From contig DAOTVC010000043.1 in NCBI GenBank assembly GCA_034437215.1, positions 1 through 18,327 of the forward strand: a DNA stretch of 18,327 nucleotides, in the 5' to 3' direction. The translations under genes were made by a program, and so were the position numbers. The notes beneath the pieces are model-generated. The model was not told where the DNA came from. It did no database searches and saw nothing but the letters and a program-made list of their open reading frames with translations. Shown one piece after another: positions 8,884 through 16,763 of this stretch; positions within the stretch are counted from its first letter, which is position 1, and the number at the start of each line of letters is the position of its first letter. The stretch comes from DAOTVC01 sp034437215. Its GTDB lineage: Bacteria > Chloroflexota > Anaerolineae > B4-G1 > SLSP01.

Positions 8884-9447
8884 ATGAAAAGCATAGTGAT
8901 ATCGACACCGACGTGGTTGCTTCTGTCTCTGTTCGTCATCGCGACGGGGTGTGGGGCGCCCAGAACGCCGCAGATACGCGACCTGGTGCTCCCCGCTCCC
9001 GACCTGCCGGACGATGCTCTCGTGCTTTACGAGCACATCGTCATCGACAGCGAGCGCAGCGACAATTGGCGCTTCTACGTCCGTGATGACGGGGCTTTCC
9101 TCAACGCGCGGAATGAAGAGCTGTGGGTGGCGCTGGAGGATTGGCAATCGGATGACCCCGCGCTCTTCTGGAACACGCCCTTCGCCGCCGAACCCACCCG
9201 CCACCTGACTGCTGCGCAGTTCAGCGAGTTTTGGCAGGCCTTGGAGGCGGCCAACGTCGGCGCGTTGCGTACCTACTATCCGGACGCGAACTTTGAGTCT
9301 ACCACCCCGCCCTGGATCGAGCGCTGGACCTTTGTGCTGGATGGCGAGGTCGTCACTGTCCTCATCGAGTGCGAGGCCACGCCGGCGCAACTCGCGGACC
9401 TACACCAGACGCTAAATCGTCTGCTGGTGGAAGCGCCGCTCGAGTGA
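8884..9447 (+). CDS. Putative lipoprotein, family not recognised
   Basis: 187 residues. The N-terminus is basic, then hydrophobic (WLLLSLFVIATGC), with a lipobox-like ATGC at Cys23. The -3 residue is Ala rather than Leu, so lipidation is probable but not certain. A Pro-rich linker (about 25-40) leads to a compact domain of roughly 140 residues. Visible patterns are WRFYVRDDGAFLNARN, LTAAQFSEFWQALEAAN, and a C-terminal strand-helix (WTFVLDGEVVTVLIEC, then a helix ending LNRLLVEAP). GGAG lies 8 nt before the ATG. This is the only clearly exported protein of the array. If the array is immunity-related, it would act at the cell surface or periplasm-like space. Confidence 0.75.
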   Translation: MKSIVISTPTWLLLSLFVIATGCGAPRTPQIRDLVLPAPDLPDDALVLYEHIVIDSERSDNWRFYVRDDGAFLNARNEELWVALEDWQSDDPALFWNTPFAAEPTRHLTAAQFSEFWQALEAANVGALRTYYPDANFESTTPPWIERWTFVLDGEVVTVLIECEATPAQLADLHQTLNRLLVEAPLE

Positions 9448-9475
9448 AGGAGGAGATGGTGGTGGAGAGGGATTC

Positions 9476-10123
9476 TTGACGGCGCTCCCTGAGACTCTAC
9501 AGGAGCTGTTACGTCTGGCCCTGGCCGCCGTGGAGCGCCATCCGCAGCACGACTTGAACCTGGGCTTCCGGCAGGCCATCGGCAGGGCCTTCGGCCCTTA
9601 TCGTGACAGTGGCCTGCCGGGGAGCGCCGTGGCTCACCGGCGGCGGGCGCGGTTGGCGATTCTGACGGTGCGCCGCGTCCTGCCCCTGTGGGAGGCTTCT
9701 TTCCCCGGAGACGAGCGCCCCCGGCGCATCCTGGAGATGGCGGAAGGGGTGCTGCGGGGCGAGATCCTGCCCGACGCGGATCGGAGCGCCTCACGCTTCT
9801 GGGACGAGTTAGATGCCCTGCAGCTGGAGTTCGGGCCGGAGAGGGCGCCCATGGCGTTGGCCGTGGGCTACGCGGCGGCGAGTGCGCTCGTTGCCACGTA
9901 TGGGGAGGCGTGGGACGATCTGGATGTCGAGGAGATCGACTACGAGAGCGTCGACAGCCGGGACTTCACCTGCAACGACACGGCCTTCTACGCCTCCGTC
10001 GCCTACGCGGGCGGGCCGGTCTGGCAGATCCTGGCCCGCGTCTCCCCCGACGCGGAGAGGCGCCACGCCTTCTGGATGTGGTGGCTGATCGAGGCGGTGC
10101 CGCTGGCGTGGGAGGCGGGGTGA
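9476..10123 (+). CDS. Imm5-like putative immunity protein
   Basis: 215 residues, almost all alpha-helical. The TTG start is supported by GGAGAGGG just upstream. The frame has a stop before it and no better start. The RRRARLAILTVRRVLPLWE block (about 55-73), the following PGDERPRRILEMAEGVLRGEI (about 78-98, split by the turn) and the Ala-rich helices around 125-145 are what I associate with the family annotated as putative immunity protein Imm5. Family members are thought to neutralise toxins of polymorphic toxin systems by direct binding. Its SUKH neighbour starts 13 nt after the stop, which fits one operon. Confidence 0.65.
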   Translation: MTALPETLQELLRLALAAVERHPQHDLNLGFRQAIGRAFGPYRDSGLPGSAVAHRRRARLAILTVRRVLPLWEASFPGDERPRRILEMAEGVLRGEILPDADRSASRFWDELDALQLEFGPERAPMALAVGYAAASALVATYGEAWDDLDVEEIDYESVDSRDFTCNDTAFYASVAYAGGPVWQILARVSPDAERRHAFWMWWLIEAVPLAWEAG

Positions 10124-10135
10124 GGTGAGGAGCGC

Positions 10136-10627
10136 ATGAACGGGGCCGGAGTCTATCTGGCCGAGGTCAAGGAGCGCTTCTCGTCCCTGGACTACCCGGT
10201 CTCTCCCTGCTCTGAGGAGGAGATCGCCGCCCTGGAGAGCCGCCTGGGCTTTTCCCTGCCGGTCGCCTACCGGGAGTTTCTGGCCTGGATGGGGCGGCGC
10301 GCCGAGGGCTTCATGGTCGGGACGGACTTCTACTACGCGGAGCTGTGGGACGCCAGAGAGTACGCCGTCGAGCTGCTGCGCGAAAACGACGCCCCGGAAG
10401 TGCTGCCCAAGGACGCGGTAATCATCCTGCTGCACCAGGGCTACACCTTCGCCTTCATTCGCGCCGGCGAGGGGGACGATCCGCCGGTCTACTTCTATAC
10501 CGAATCTCAAAACGACGACCGTTTCACCAGGGTCTCGCCTCACTACAGCGACTATCTGCAGAGCTTGTTGGAGAGGCACCTGGATTATGTGAAGGAATTC
10601 GGGTCTGTTTCACCTGAGCTAGAGTGA
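10136..10627 (+). CDS. SUKH (SMI1/KNR4) family immunity protein
   Basis: 163 residues, the normal length for a single SUKH domain. The core motif is clear: EEEIAALESRLGFSLPVAYR near residues 27-46, followed by EFLAWMGRR. A central strand region (AVIILLHQGYTFAFIRAG) and PVYFYTES follow. SUKH proteins are the most widespread immunity proteins against nuclease and other toxins of contact-dependent and polymorphic systems. They bind their toxin in the cytoplasm. The ATG has GAGGAG directly upstream. The stop falls inside the palindromic repeat at 10607-10662, which separates it from the next gene. Confidence 0.88.
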   Translation: MNGAGVYLAEVKERFSSLDYPVSPCSEEEIAALESRLGFSLPVAYREFLAWMGRRAEGFMVGTDFYYAELWDAREYAVELLRENDAPEVLPKDAVIILLHQGYTFAFIRAGEGDDPPVYFYTESQNDDRFTRVSPHYSDYLQSLLERHLDYVKEFGSVSPELE

Positions 10628-10662
10628 AACGTGAAGCGTGAGACCCTCACGCACGCTTCACG
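10607..10662. repeat. GTGAAACG-type palindromic repeat at the end of the SUKH gene
   Basis: GTTTCAC (10607-10613) and GTGAAAC (10624-10630) form a perfect 7-bp inverted repeat. The next stretch CGTGAAGCGTGAG (10630-10642) pairs with CTCACGC and TTCACG (10646-10662), with one 4-nt bulge and a 3-nt loop. There is no U tract. It may still act as a transcript-stabilising or weak terminating stem. It is related in unit sequence to 6950-7004. The gap to 10724 holds nothing else. Confidence 0.65.
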
Positions 10663-10724
10663 CTCTACGTGTTAGCCATGGACGGCGCGTAATTGGGGTT
10701 GCAACATACCCAAGGAGTTCGAAG

Positions 10725-11117
10725 TTGGACACAAAGATGGAGTTCCAGGTGCGCATCAACAGCCGGGCCTCTCTGGAGGAGATGGTGGCCCGGGTTAGCC
10801 GGCTCTTTCAGTGTGAGTTCAGGCCTTCCCACGCCAAGCTCTTCGAAGGCGCCCCGGCTTTCGAGGCGGAGCTTCTCGGCCTGTGGATCACGCTGAGCTA
10901 CTGGAGCCGGCCGAAGAGCGATCTCAGAAACTACCAGCTCGTGGGGACGTTACAAGACCGGCTGGAGGTGAAGTGGGAGATCCCCAGCGCCTACCTGGAC
11001 ATCGATCCGTACATCTTGACCCTCTTGAGGAGATGGGACGCGGAGGAGTGGTACATCCCCGATAAGGAGGAGCTTCGTCAGGGACCCCAGGCGCCCGGGA
11101 GTGAAGGGGCCGGTTGA
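10725..11117 (+). CDS. Uncharacterised small protein, candidate immunity protein
   Basis: 130 residues. A TTG at 10725 is placed 7 nt after AAGGAG and gives LDTKMEFQVRI as N-terminus. The ATG at 10737 would be 19 nt from that site, so TTG is preferred. Not recognised. It is predicted mixed alpha/beta: MEFQVRINSRASLEEMVARV, then a LFEGAPAFEAELLGLWITL block near 55-73, a strand pair around YQLVGTLQD, and a C-terminal helix with LLRRWDAEEWYIPDKEE. No signal peptide or membrane segment. It ends 4 nt before the start of the SuFu-SUKH gene. Size and position fit an immunity protein. Confidence 0.65.
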   Translation: MDTKMEFQVRINSRASLEEMVARVSRLFQCEFRPSHAKLFEGAPAFEAELLGLWITLSYWSRPKSDLRNYQLVGTLQDRLEVKWEIPSAYLDIDPYILTLLRRWDAEEWYIPDKEELRQGPQAPGSEGAG

Positions 11118-11121
11118 GATC

Positions 11122-12258
11122 ATGAACCTGGACGCTTTGCACCGGGCCTACGAGGGCTTCTTCGGCGCGCCCGACTACGTCTTGAGCCTCTCCTTGGGGG
11201 AAGAAGGGGGCCCCCTGGAGCGGCTGGACGTCGTCTACGACTTCCCCAAGCCCGCCGAGGGGAAGCTCGATACCACGATCACGACGTTGGGGCTGGCTCT
11301 GCATCCCATGGAGGCGCCCTGTGAGCGGGCCGAATTGAGCATCGCAATTCTGGGCCGGCACTCCCGGGAGGATAACGACCGGCTGGGACGGGCGCTGGCG
11401 CAACTCGTCCGGGAGTGCCTGCGTAGCCGCAGAACCTTCGCGCCGAACCTGATCCTTGAAGGCCACTCCCTGCCCTTCTTCGAGGGGATGGAGCAGCTCT
11501 TCGTGCTGGACTGGGGGCACACGGAGCCGGAGTGGCTGGGCGACGTCGACCCGCCGGTGCGCCTGCTGGAGGTCGTGCCTGTCTACGCCGGGGAGGCCGC
11601 CGAGCTGGCAGAGGTCGACGAAACGGTGCGCACAACGCTCCTCGTCCAGGCCCGAGGCGCGTGGAGTGACCCCGGGCGCGATCCCGTGCCGCTGTTGGAG
11701 AGGGCCGTCGGTTCCGCGTGGGAACGGCTGGAGCGGTGGTACCGCGAGAGAGCGCCCGCCGTTCACGCGGATCTACGGCCCGGCGCTTCCGGCGAGGAGG
11801 TCGCAGCGCTGCAGGGCCGGCTGGGGATGCGGCTGCCCGACGACCTTGTCGCCTCGCTGAAGCGGCACAACGGCGCCGTGATCTTTCACGACGGCTACCG
11901 CTACCTCTCGGCGGGCGCGATCGTCGAGCTCTGGTCCATGATGCAATCGCTAAAGCAGCAGGGAGCCTTTTCCACCTACGAGCCCAAGGCGTCCGTAAAG
12001 GGCGTCCTGCAGCACACCTGGTGGGACGCCGGGTGGATCCCCTTTGCGGAGGACGGGCAGGGGAACCTGATCTGCGTCGACCTCAATCCCGGGCCGGATG
12101 GGAAGCGCGGGCAGGTGATCTACTGGGAGCGGGTGGAGGGCCCCCTGACGAGCCGCTACGGCTCCCTCTTCGAGTGGCTGTGGCGCTACCAGCACGCCCT
12201 CTACCGTGGGGCGTACGTTTACGTCGCCGAGGACGGCGCGCTGCGCGCGAAGATTTGA
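11122..12258 (+). CDS. SuFu-SUKH fusion immunity protein
   Basis: 378 residues from ATG 11122. A GTG at 11101 in frame is possible but overlaps the preceding gene and has no ribosome binding site. Residues about 5-190 look like a Suppressor-of-Fused (SUFU) domain: LDVVYDFPKP, a TTLGLALHPM block, and helices with LAQLVRECLRSRRTFAPN. Residues about 205-360 form a SUKH/SMI1 domain: ERLERWYRERAP, then GASGEEVAALQGRLGMRLPDD and LKRHNGAVIFHDGYRYLS. Both domains are known immunity modules in polyimmunity loci, where they occur alone or combined. A two-headed protein could bind two toxins. No signal peptide. The next gene begins 31 nt downstream. Confidence 0.8.
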   Translation: MNLDALHRAYEGFFGAPDYVLSLSLGEEGGPLERLDVVYDFPKPAEGKLDTTITTLGLALHPMEAPCERAELSIAILGRHSREDNDRLGRALAQLVRECLRSRRTFAPNLILEGHSLPFFEGMEQLFVLDWGHTEPEWLGDVDPPVRLLEVVPVYAGEAAELAEVDETVRTTLLVQARGAWSDPGRDPVPLLERAVGSAWERLERWYRERAPAVHADLRPGASGEEVAALQGRLGMRLPDDLVASLKRHNGAVIFHDGYRYLSAGAIVELWSMMQSLKQQGAFSTYEPKASVKGVLQHTWWDAGWIPFAEDGQGNLICVDLNPGPDGKRGQVIYWERVEGPLTSRYGSLFEWLWRYQHALYRGAYVYVAEDGALRAKI

Positions 12259-12289
12259 AGAAGAGCACTCGCAGGAACGAAAGGTAAGT

Positions 12290-13015
12290 ATGGAGCTATC
12301 GAACTCACAGATGTCCCACGTCTGGCACCGTCTATCGCCGGAACAGGCTCACGAGGGGTACTTTGTCCCTCAAAATCTCGCCTACGACGACAGAAACCGC
12401 TTCTTCACGAGTTGCGCGGGTGGGGCGAGTGTCCCGGCCGACGCGCCCTGCGAGTTCGTGGGCTTGGTCGCCCATGCGCCGGACGGTGGTCTGGTGACCC
12501 TCTACCTCGGCGGCTTTTCGCTCGCAGATCTCTACGACCTCTACGGCGTCGAGACCGTGGAGTCGGGGGCGTTTAACGTTCTCGAGGGGATCGACGGGCA
12601 CATTAGCTTCAATAAGGAGTTGGGCCTGGGCCTTGCCGAAGTCTTGCGGGCCTACGCTTCGCAGATGGCGGTGTGTGAGACGGTCGGTGCGTGCGCCTTC
12701 GAGCCCCTGGATGGGGCAGCGATAGAGCGCTACCACATCTCCACCTACGCGCATCACGAAAAGGAGGTATACAGGCTTACGTGCTCTTCAGCGCCTGATT
12801 GGGGCGCGACGACCCTCGTCTCCTTCACCCGCGCGGCCGACCGTCCAACCGTTCAAGGGATGGGCGTCACGCGCTTCTCGGAGAACGAGATCCAAGGGAG
12901 TCCACGGTTCCGTCCCTTCGTTGACGGAGCGGGAGCCATCCCGCTCACCCGAGAAGCTCTGCTGGCGTTGGCCTCGATGGTGGAGGAACGGGCGGCGTGT
13001 CTACAGACTCTTTGA
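12290..13015 (+). CDS. Uncharacterised protein, candidate immunity protein
   Basis: 241 residues, not recognised. The ATG follows AAAGGT at 4-5 nt. The upstream extension of the frame overlaps the previous gene and is ignored. The protein is soluble, Cys- and Gly-containing and mixed alpha/beta. Visible landmarks are FFTSCAGGASVP (about 38-49), VTLYLGGFSLADLYDLYGVE (about 68-87), ISFNKELGLGLAEVLRAYAS (about 104-123), a His-rich YHISTYAHHEKEVYR stretch (about 150-164), and a C-terminal helix LLALASMVEERAACLQ. It sits directly before a recombination-like junction at about 13020. Confidence 0.6.
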   Translation: MELSNSQMSHVWHRLSPEQAHEGYFVPQNLAYDDRNRFFTSCAGGASVPADAPCEFVGLVAHAPDGGLVTLYLGGFSLADLYDLYGVETVESGAFNVLEGIDGHISFNKELGLGLAEVLRAYASQMAVCETVGACAFEPLDGAAIERYHISTYAHHEKEVYRLTCSSAPDWGATTLVSFTRAADRPTVQGMGVTRFSENEIQGSPRFRPFVDGAGAIPLTREALLALASMVEERAACLQTL

Positions 13016-13025
13016 TCAATGTTGA

Positions 13026-13241
13026 GCATCGGCCTGCGCCGACTATCCGCTGCACCTGCTCGATCCTGCACGGGGCGACGCGCTGGTGACGCAGTCCGTC
13101 GGCGGGCAGGAGACGCCCCTGCCGGCCAAATTCTACGTCCCGCTGGAGATGGCGTTGCAGGCCGCGCACTACTTCTACCGGCACCGTGCGCCGGACCCGG
13201 CGTTGCGCTGGACTGCGACCAACTTTGAGGAAGGAGACTGA
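13026..13241 (+). pseudogene. Headless C-terminal remnant of an immunity-type gene (Imm1-like?)
   Basis: An open frame without start codon runs from just after a TGA (13023-13025) to a TGA at 13239-13241. It encodes about 71 residues with convincing protein character: YPLHLLDPARGDALVTQ, then LPAKFYVPLEMALQAAHYFY and LRWTATNFEEGD. The pattern of a strand, a VP-x-E-x-A-L-x-AA helix and a final W is what I expect at the C-terminus of Imm1-type proteins, but this is tentative. Its stop overlaps the ATG of the next gene (TGATG). So it was once the upstream partner of the ankyrin-DUF1963 gene and lost its 5' part when the present neighbour was joined on. The GAAGGAG inside its end now serves the next gene. 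Confidence 0.6.
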
Positions 13242-15409
13242 TGCCAGGAACGGAATTACGCTCACTCATGAAAGCTGTCATGCACCACGATGTCGAGGGG
13301 GTGCGCGCGCTGTTGCAAACCGACGTAGACCTCAACCAGCGCTATCTGGCGGATTATCCGTTGGAAGCGGTGATCCGGGCCGGAAATCTGGAGCTGGTGC
13401 GCGTGTTCCTGGAATCCGGCGTGGATGTCAATCTTGAGTACGGCGAGCCAGAGCACGCGAGCAAAGAGACGGCGCTGATCTTCGCGGTGCAGCAGAACCG
13501 GCCGGAAATCTGCCGGTTGTTGATCGGTCGGGGGGCTGACCCAGACTATTTGCAGGTCGATGCACACCGGGAGGAAGACCAGACACCTCTCGAAATTGCC
13601 ATCCAGCGCAACCACCAGGAAGTCTTCGACGTTCTGTTGCCGCACACCGACCTGAGCCGGGGCAGGGGACTGCACTACGAGGGGCGGCACATCCACCTGG
13701 CGTGCCGGGCGGGCAACCTGGAGATGGTGCGCAGCTTGCTCGAATCCGGTGTGGACGTGAACCTGCGCGGCGGCGTGAACGAGCTCACGCCGCTGCACGT
13801 CGCGGTGGAACAGGACCAGCCGGCCATCGTCGCCTATCTGCTGGAGCGCGGCGCCGACGTGAACGCGCAAGATCGCCGGTTGAACGTCCCCTTGCACGCT
13901 GCCAAGAGCCGCGAGGTCGCGCAGCTGCTCATCGCGCAGGGGGCTGAGGTCAACGCGCGGAACGACTTCGGCGAGACGCCCCTGTTCCAGCAACGGGACC
14001 CGCAGATTGTCGCACTGCTGCTGGAAGGCGGCGCGGAGGTCAACCTCCGGTGCAACTCCGGCGAGACGGCGCTCCACAGGGTGCTGACCAGCGCGGCGTA
14101 TCCCTATGTATTCGGCGCTACGGCGGACTCCGCTCAGGCGTTGGTGGTGGTGGGACAGATCGTCGCGCTGCTCGTGGCGCACGGCGCGGATGTGAATGCC
14201 GCGGCGCGCAAGGGCGCGACGCCGCTGCACTACGCTTGCCGCGACGCTGCGCCGGGAACCGTCGCCCTGCTGGTGCAGCGTGGGGCCGACGTCAACGCGC
14301 GCGCATCCGGTCAGTATGATGGCGCGCCCTTGCACGTCGCCGTCGAGGCGAAACGAGACGAAGTCTGCGAACTGCTGCTTGCCAGCGGCGCTGACGTGAA
14401 CGCCTCCAACAGCGCAGGCGGAACGCCCCTGCACCTGGCGGCGAAGGGCGGCTACAAAAGTATCGCCCAACGGCTGCTGGCGGGCGGCGCCGATACGACG
14501 GCGGCAAATCACGCGGGGGAGACGGCGCTGGATATCGCGGTCGCGTTGCGGCAAGCGGCCCTGGTCAAGCTGCTCGGCGGGGCGCTGCCACCCAAACCCG
14601 CGTCTGCCAACAAAATCCTCCCGGCAATTTCGCTGGACGAGTACAAACGCGATCTGGCCATCCCGGCGGGTTTGCAGCCTTATCGGGAGGCGCTGCTCGA
14701 TTCCGTACAGCCGTTCATTGACATCCTACCCCAGCCCGATGACGCGCTCGACCTGTGGGAGAGCAAGTTCGGCGGACAGCCCTACCTGCCGCGCGCGCAT
14801 CCGTATCCCCTGGATGGGGAGGGCAAGCCGCTCTTCTTCCTGGCGCAGATCAACTTCGCCGAAACGCCCCGGCTGGCGGGCTTCCCGGAGCGCGGCCTTC
14901 TGGCGTTCTACATCTACGCCGATTATGTGTACAGCCTGAGCGACGACAACACGCGCCAGGAGAAGTTCCGCGTGCTCTATTTCGAGGAGGTGGTGCAGGA
15001 TGAGGCCGCGCTGACCACCGATTTCGACTTCCTGCCCCTCTTTCCCTGTCCGCCCATCGAGCGCCCGCTGGGGCTGCGCTTTCGGCTGGATTACGCCCCG
15101 GTCTCCAAGGAGGACTATCGCTTCGAGGAACACATCGGTCAGCCCTTCTACCAGATCAACCCCGGCATGACCTTCCAGGAGCAGATGGCCTTCTTCAAGA
15201 TGCGGCGGTGCAAAGTGGGCGGCTATCCCGGCACGACCCAGGACTATCCCATCGACGCCGAGACGGACAAGGATGTCCTGCTGCTGCAAATCTCTTGTGG
15301 CGAACACATCACCTGGGGCGATGGCGGCCTGGCGAACTTCTTTATCTCGGCAGAGGATCTCGCGCGGCGGGACTTCTCGCGGGTGCTGTATAACTGGGAT
15401 TGCGGGTAG
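13241..15409 (+). CDS. Ankyrin-repeat / DUF1963 (YwqG-like) fusion protein
   Basis: 722 residues. The ATG has AAGGAG at 4-5 nt. Residues 1 to about 450 are a run of roughly a dozen ankyrin repeats with regular LLxxGADVN ends (for example TPLHVAVEQDQPAIVAYLLE near 186-205, TPLHYACRD, TPLHLAAKG). One repeat near 275-300 carries a longer insertion. Residues about 465-722 form a DUF1963/YwqG-like domain: LWESKFGGQPYLPRAHPYPL near 504-523, PLFFLAQINFAE, GLLAFYIY, a long middle, LLLQISCG and WGDGGLANFFIS near the end. DUF1963 proteins occur in polyimmunity clusters, but their mode of action is not established. The ankyrin part would add a recognition surface. The next gene starts 3 nt after the stop. 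Confidence 0.88.
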   Translation: MPGTELRSLMKAVMHHDVEGVRALLQTDVDLNQRYLADYPLEAVIRAGNLELVRVFLESGVDVNLEYGEPEHASKETALIFAVQQNRPEICRLLIGRGADPDYLQVDAHREEDQTPLEIAIQRNHQEVFDVLLPHTDLSRGRGLHYEGRHIHLACRAGNLEMVRSLLESGVDVNLRGGVNELTPLHVAVEQDQPAIVAYLLERGADVNAQDRRLNVPLHAAKSREVAQLLIAQGAEVNARNDFGETPLFQQRDPQIVALLLEGGAEVNLRCNSGETALHRVLTSAAYPYVFGATADSAQALVVVGQIVALLVAHGADVNAAARKGATPLHYACRDAAPGTVALLVQRGADVNARASGQYDGAPLHVAVEAKRDEVCELLLASGADVNASNSAGGTPLHLAAKGGYKSIAQRLLAGGADTTAANHAGETALDIAVALRQAALVKLLGGALPPKPASANKILPAISLDEYKRDLAIPAGLQPYREALLDSVQPFIDILPQPDDALDLWESKFGGQPYLPRAHPYPLDGEGKPLFFLAQINFAETPRLAGFPERGLLAFYIYADYVYSLSDDNTRQEKFRVLYFEEVVQDEAALTTDFDFLPLFPCPPIERPLGLRFRLDYAPVSKEDYRFEEHIGQPFYQINPGMTFQEQMAFFKMRRCKVGGYPGTTQDYPIDAETDKDVLLLQISCGEHITWGDGGLANFFISAEDLARRDFSRVLYNWDCG

Positions 15410-15411
15410 AG

Positions 15412-16743
15412 ATGAAACTACGCTCTCCTGCTCGATCCCATTTCAAGGCCGCGCAACAGGCGTGGGCCGACGAAGACCCGCGCGGGGCGCTGCGCGAACT
15501 GGCGCAGGGCCTGCGCACGGACGCCGGGCATAAGCCGCTCTACAAGCTCGCGGCGCAATGTCTCCGTGCTCTCGAAGCAGCGGAGGAAGCGCATCTGGTG
15601 GAGGCTGTGCTCGCCGATTTTCGCTCCGCCGATCCCATTTACGCGCTCGGCGACTACTACGCCGGCGACCAGAACTTCGAGCTGGCGATCCCCATCCTGG
15701 AGCGCGCCCACGCCCTGGCCCCTCAGCGCCTCGACGTGGTCCTGTCGCTGGCACAGAGCTATACGTCGCGCTTCCGCCCCCAGGATGCCTATGACGTACT
15801 CCAACGTACGGGCCTGCAACGCGACTTCTGGGCCACCTACGAGTTTTACTGGGCCGCCTTGCTCTGCAAACGTCACCTCCCCGAGATCGCTGAATTTGTG
15901 GAGGCGGAACGCGCTAACGTCGCCCGGGCGGATCTGGACGCAGAGTTGCGCGACGGTCTCATCTACGCGCTCGACAAACTGGAGCAGGCGTCGGCGCGCT
16001 TGCAGGCCTTTTCCCCGGAGTCGCCGTCGCGCATCTGGGATTGGCACTTCATCCAGTACGGCGGTGCGATTCTCGACTATTTCGACGACCGTGAAGCCGA
16101 GGACGGCCTCACTGTTGCCGGGGGGCGTTGGGTGGCCTTATGGATCTCGTCTGCGCACGCCGCCATGCTCCTGCACAAGCTCCGCCGGCTGCTGACCACG
16201 TTGGAGCGCAGGCCGCAGCGCGTCATCGCGCTGCCGGACCGGGACTCGGAGATTATCGGGCGCGCTGCGGCGCTGCTGCTCGAGCTGCCCTTCGAGCTGG
16301 CAGAGGAGGAGACGGGCGCGGCGCTGGCGCAGCCGCACAGCCTGCTCGTCGCTGCGGATCAGCGGCGGTTGCGCGAGAAAGCCCTGCTGCCGGTGTTGCC
16401 GGGACAGACGATCTTCGCTCTCAACCTCCACTGGCTGCATCACGGCGGGCTGACGCCGGACGTCGCCGGGGTTATGACCCAGGCCCTCTACCTGCCGTGG
16501 AACGGCGCCCTCCAGGTTGATCCAGAAACGCGCCAGGTCATCCATACCGATCCCGATAGTCGCCCGGCAGAGGTCATCGCAGAGGAGTTGGTCGCAACTG
16601 AACCGAAGCAGGACGCGCACTTCAATGAGACGCTGGCCTTCTATCGTGCCCGCGCCGTCTATCTCAAGGGCGGGGGGCGGGGCGGCGACCTGCGGTTCCT
16701 CTTTCATTGTGACAGCCCCGTGCCGGGATCGTATTTTACGTAG
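15412..16743 (+). CDS. TPR-like protein with uncharacterised C-terminal domain
   Basis: 443 residues from ATG 15412, 3 nt after the previous stop and without a clear ribosome binding site, so probably translationally coupled. Residues about 5-150 have TPR-like helix pairs (AQQAWADEDPRGALRELAQG, ALGDYYAGDQNFELAIPILE, DVVLSLAQSY). A helical linker follows. From about 230 on comes a domain I do not recognise, with WVALWISSAHAAMLLHKLRR, QTIFALNLHWLHHGG and a conserved-looking tail DLRFLFHCDSP-VPGSYFT. The tail is independently repeated in the fossil at 8701-8838, which shows it belongs to a family duplicated within this locus. No signal peptide. A polyimmunity role is inferred from context. Confidence 0.7.
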   Translation: MKLRSPARSHFKAAQQAWADEDPRGALRELAQGLRTDAGHKPLYKLAAQCLRALEAAEEAHLVEAVLADFRSADPIYALGDYYAGDQNFELAIPILERAHALAPQRLDVVLSLAQSYTSRFRPQDAYDVLQRTGLQRDFWATYEFYWAALLCKRHLPEIAEFVEAERANVARADLDAELRDGLIYALDKLEQASARLQAFSPESPSRIWDWHFIQYGGAILDYFDDREAEDGLTVAGGRWVALWISSAHAAMLLHKLRRLLTTLERRPQRVIALPDRDSEIIGRAAALLLELPFELAEEETGAALAQPHSLLVAADQRRLREKALLPVLPGQTIFALNLHWLHHGGLTPDVAGVMTQALYLPWNGALQVDPETRQVIHTDPDSRPAEVIAEELVATEPKQDAHFNETLAFYRARAVYLKGGGRGGDLRFLFHCDSPVPGSYFT

Positions 16744-16763
16744 GAGATGGGAGTTCATCTGGA

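Noticed and set aside
8700..9086. 128-codon ORF beginning at 8700
   Set aside because: It runs through the fossil and the lipoprotein gene in a different frame, with Arg/Ala-rich shadow composition.
13019..13228. 69-codon ORF between two array genes
   Set aside because: It is Arg/Ala-rich shadow of the headless remnant, which has convincing protein composition in the neighbouring frame.
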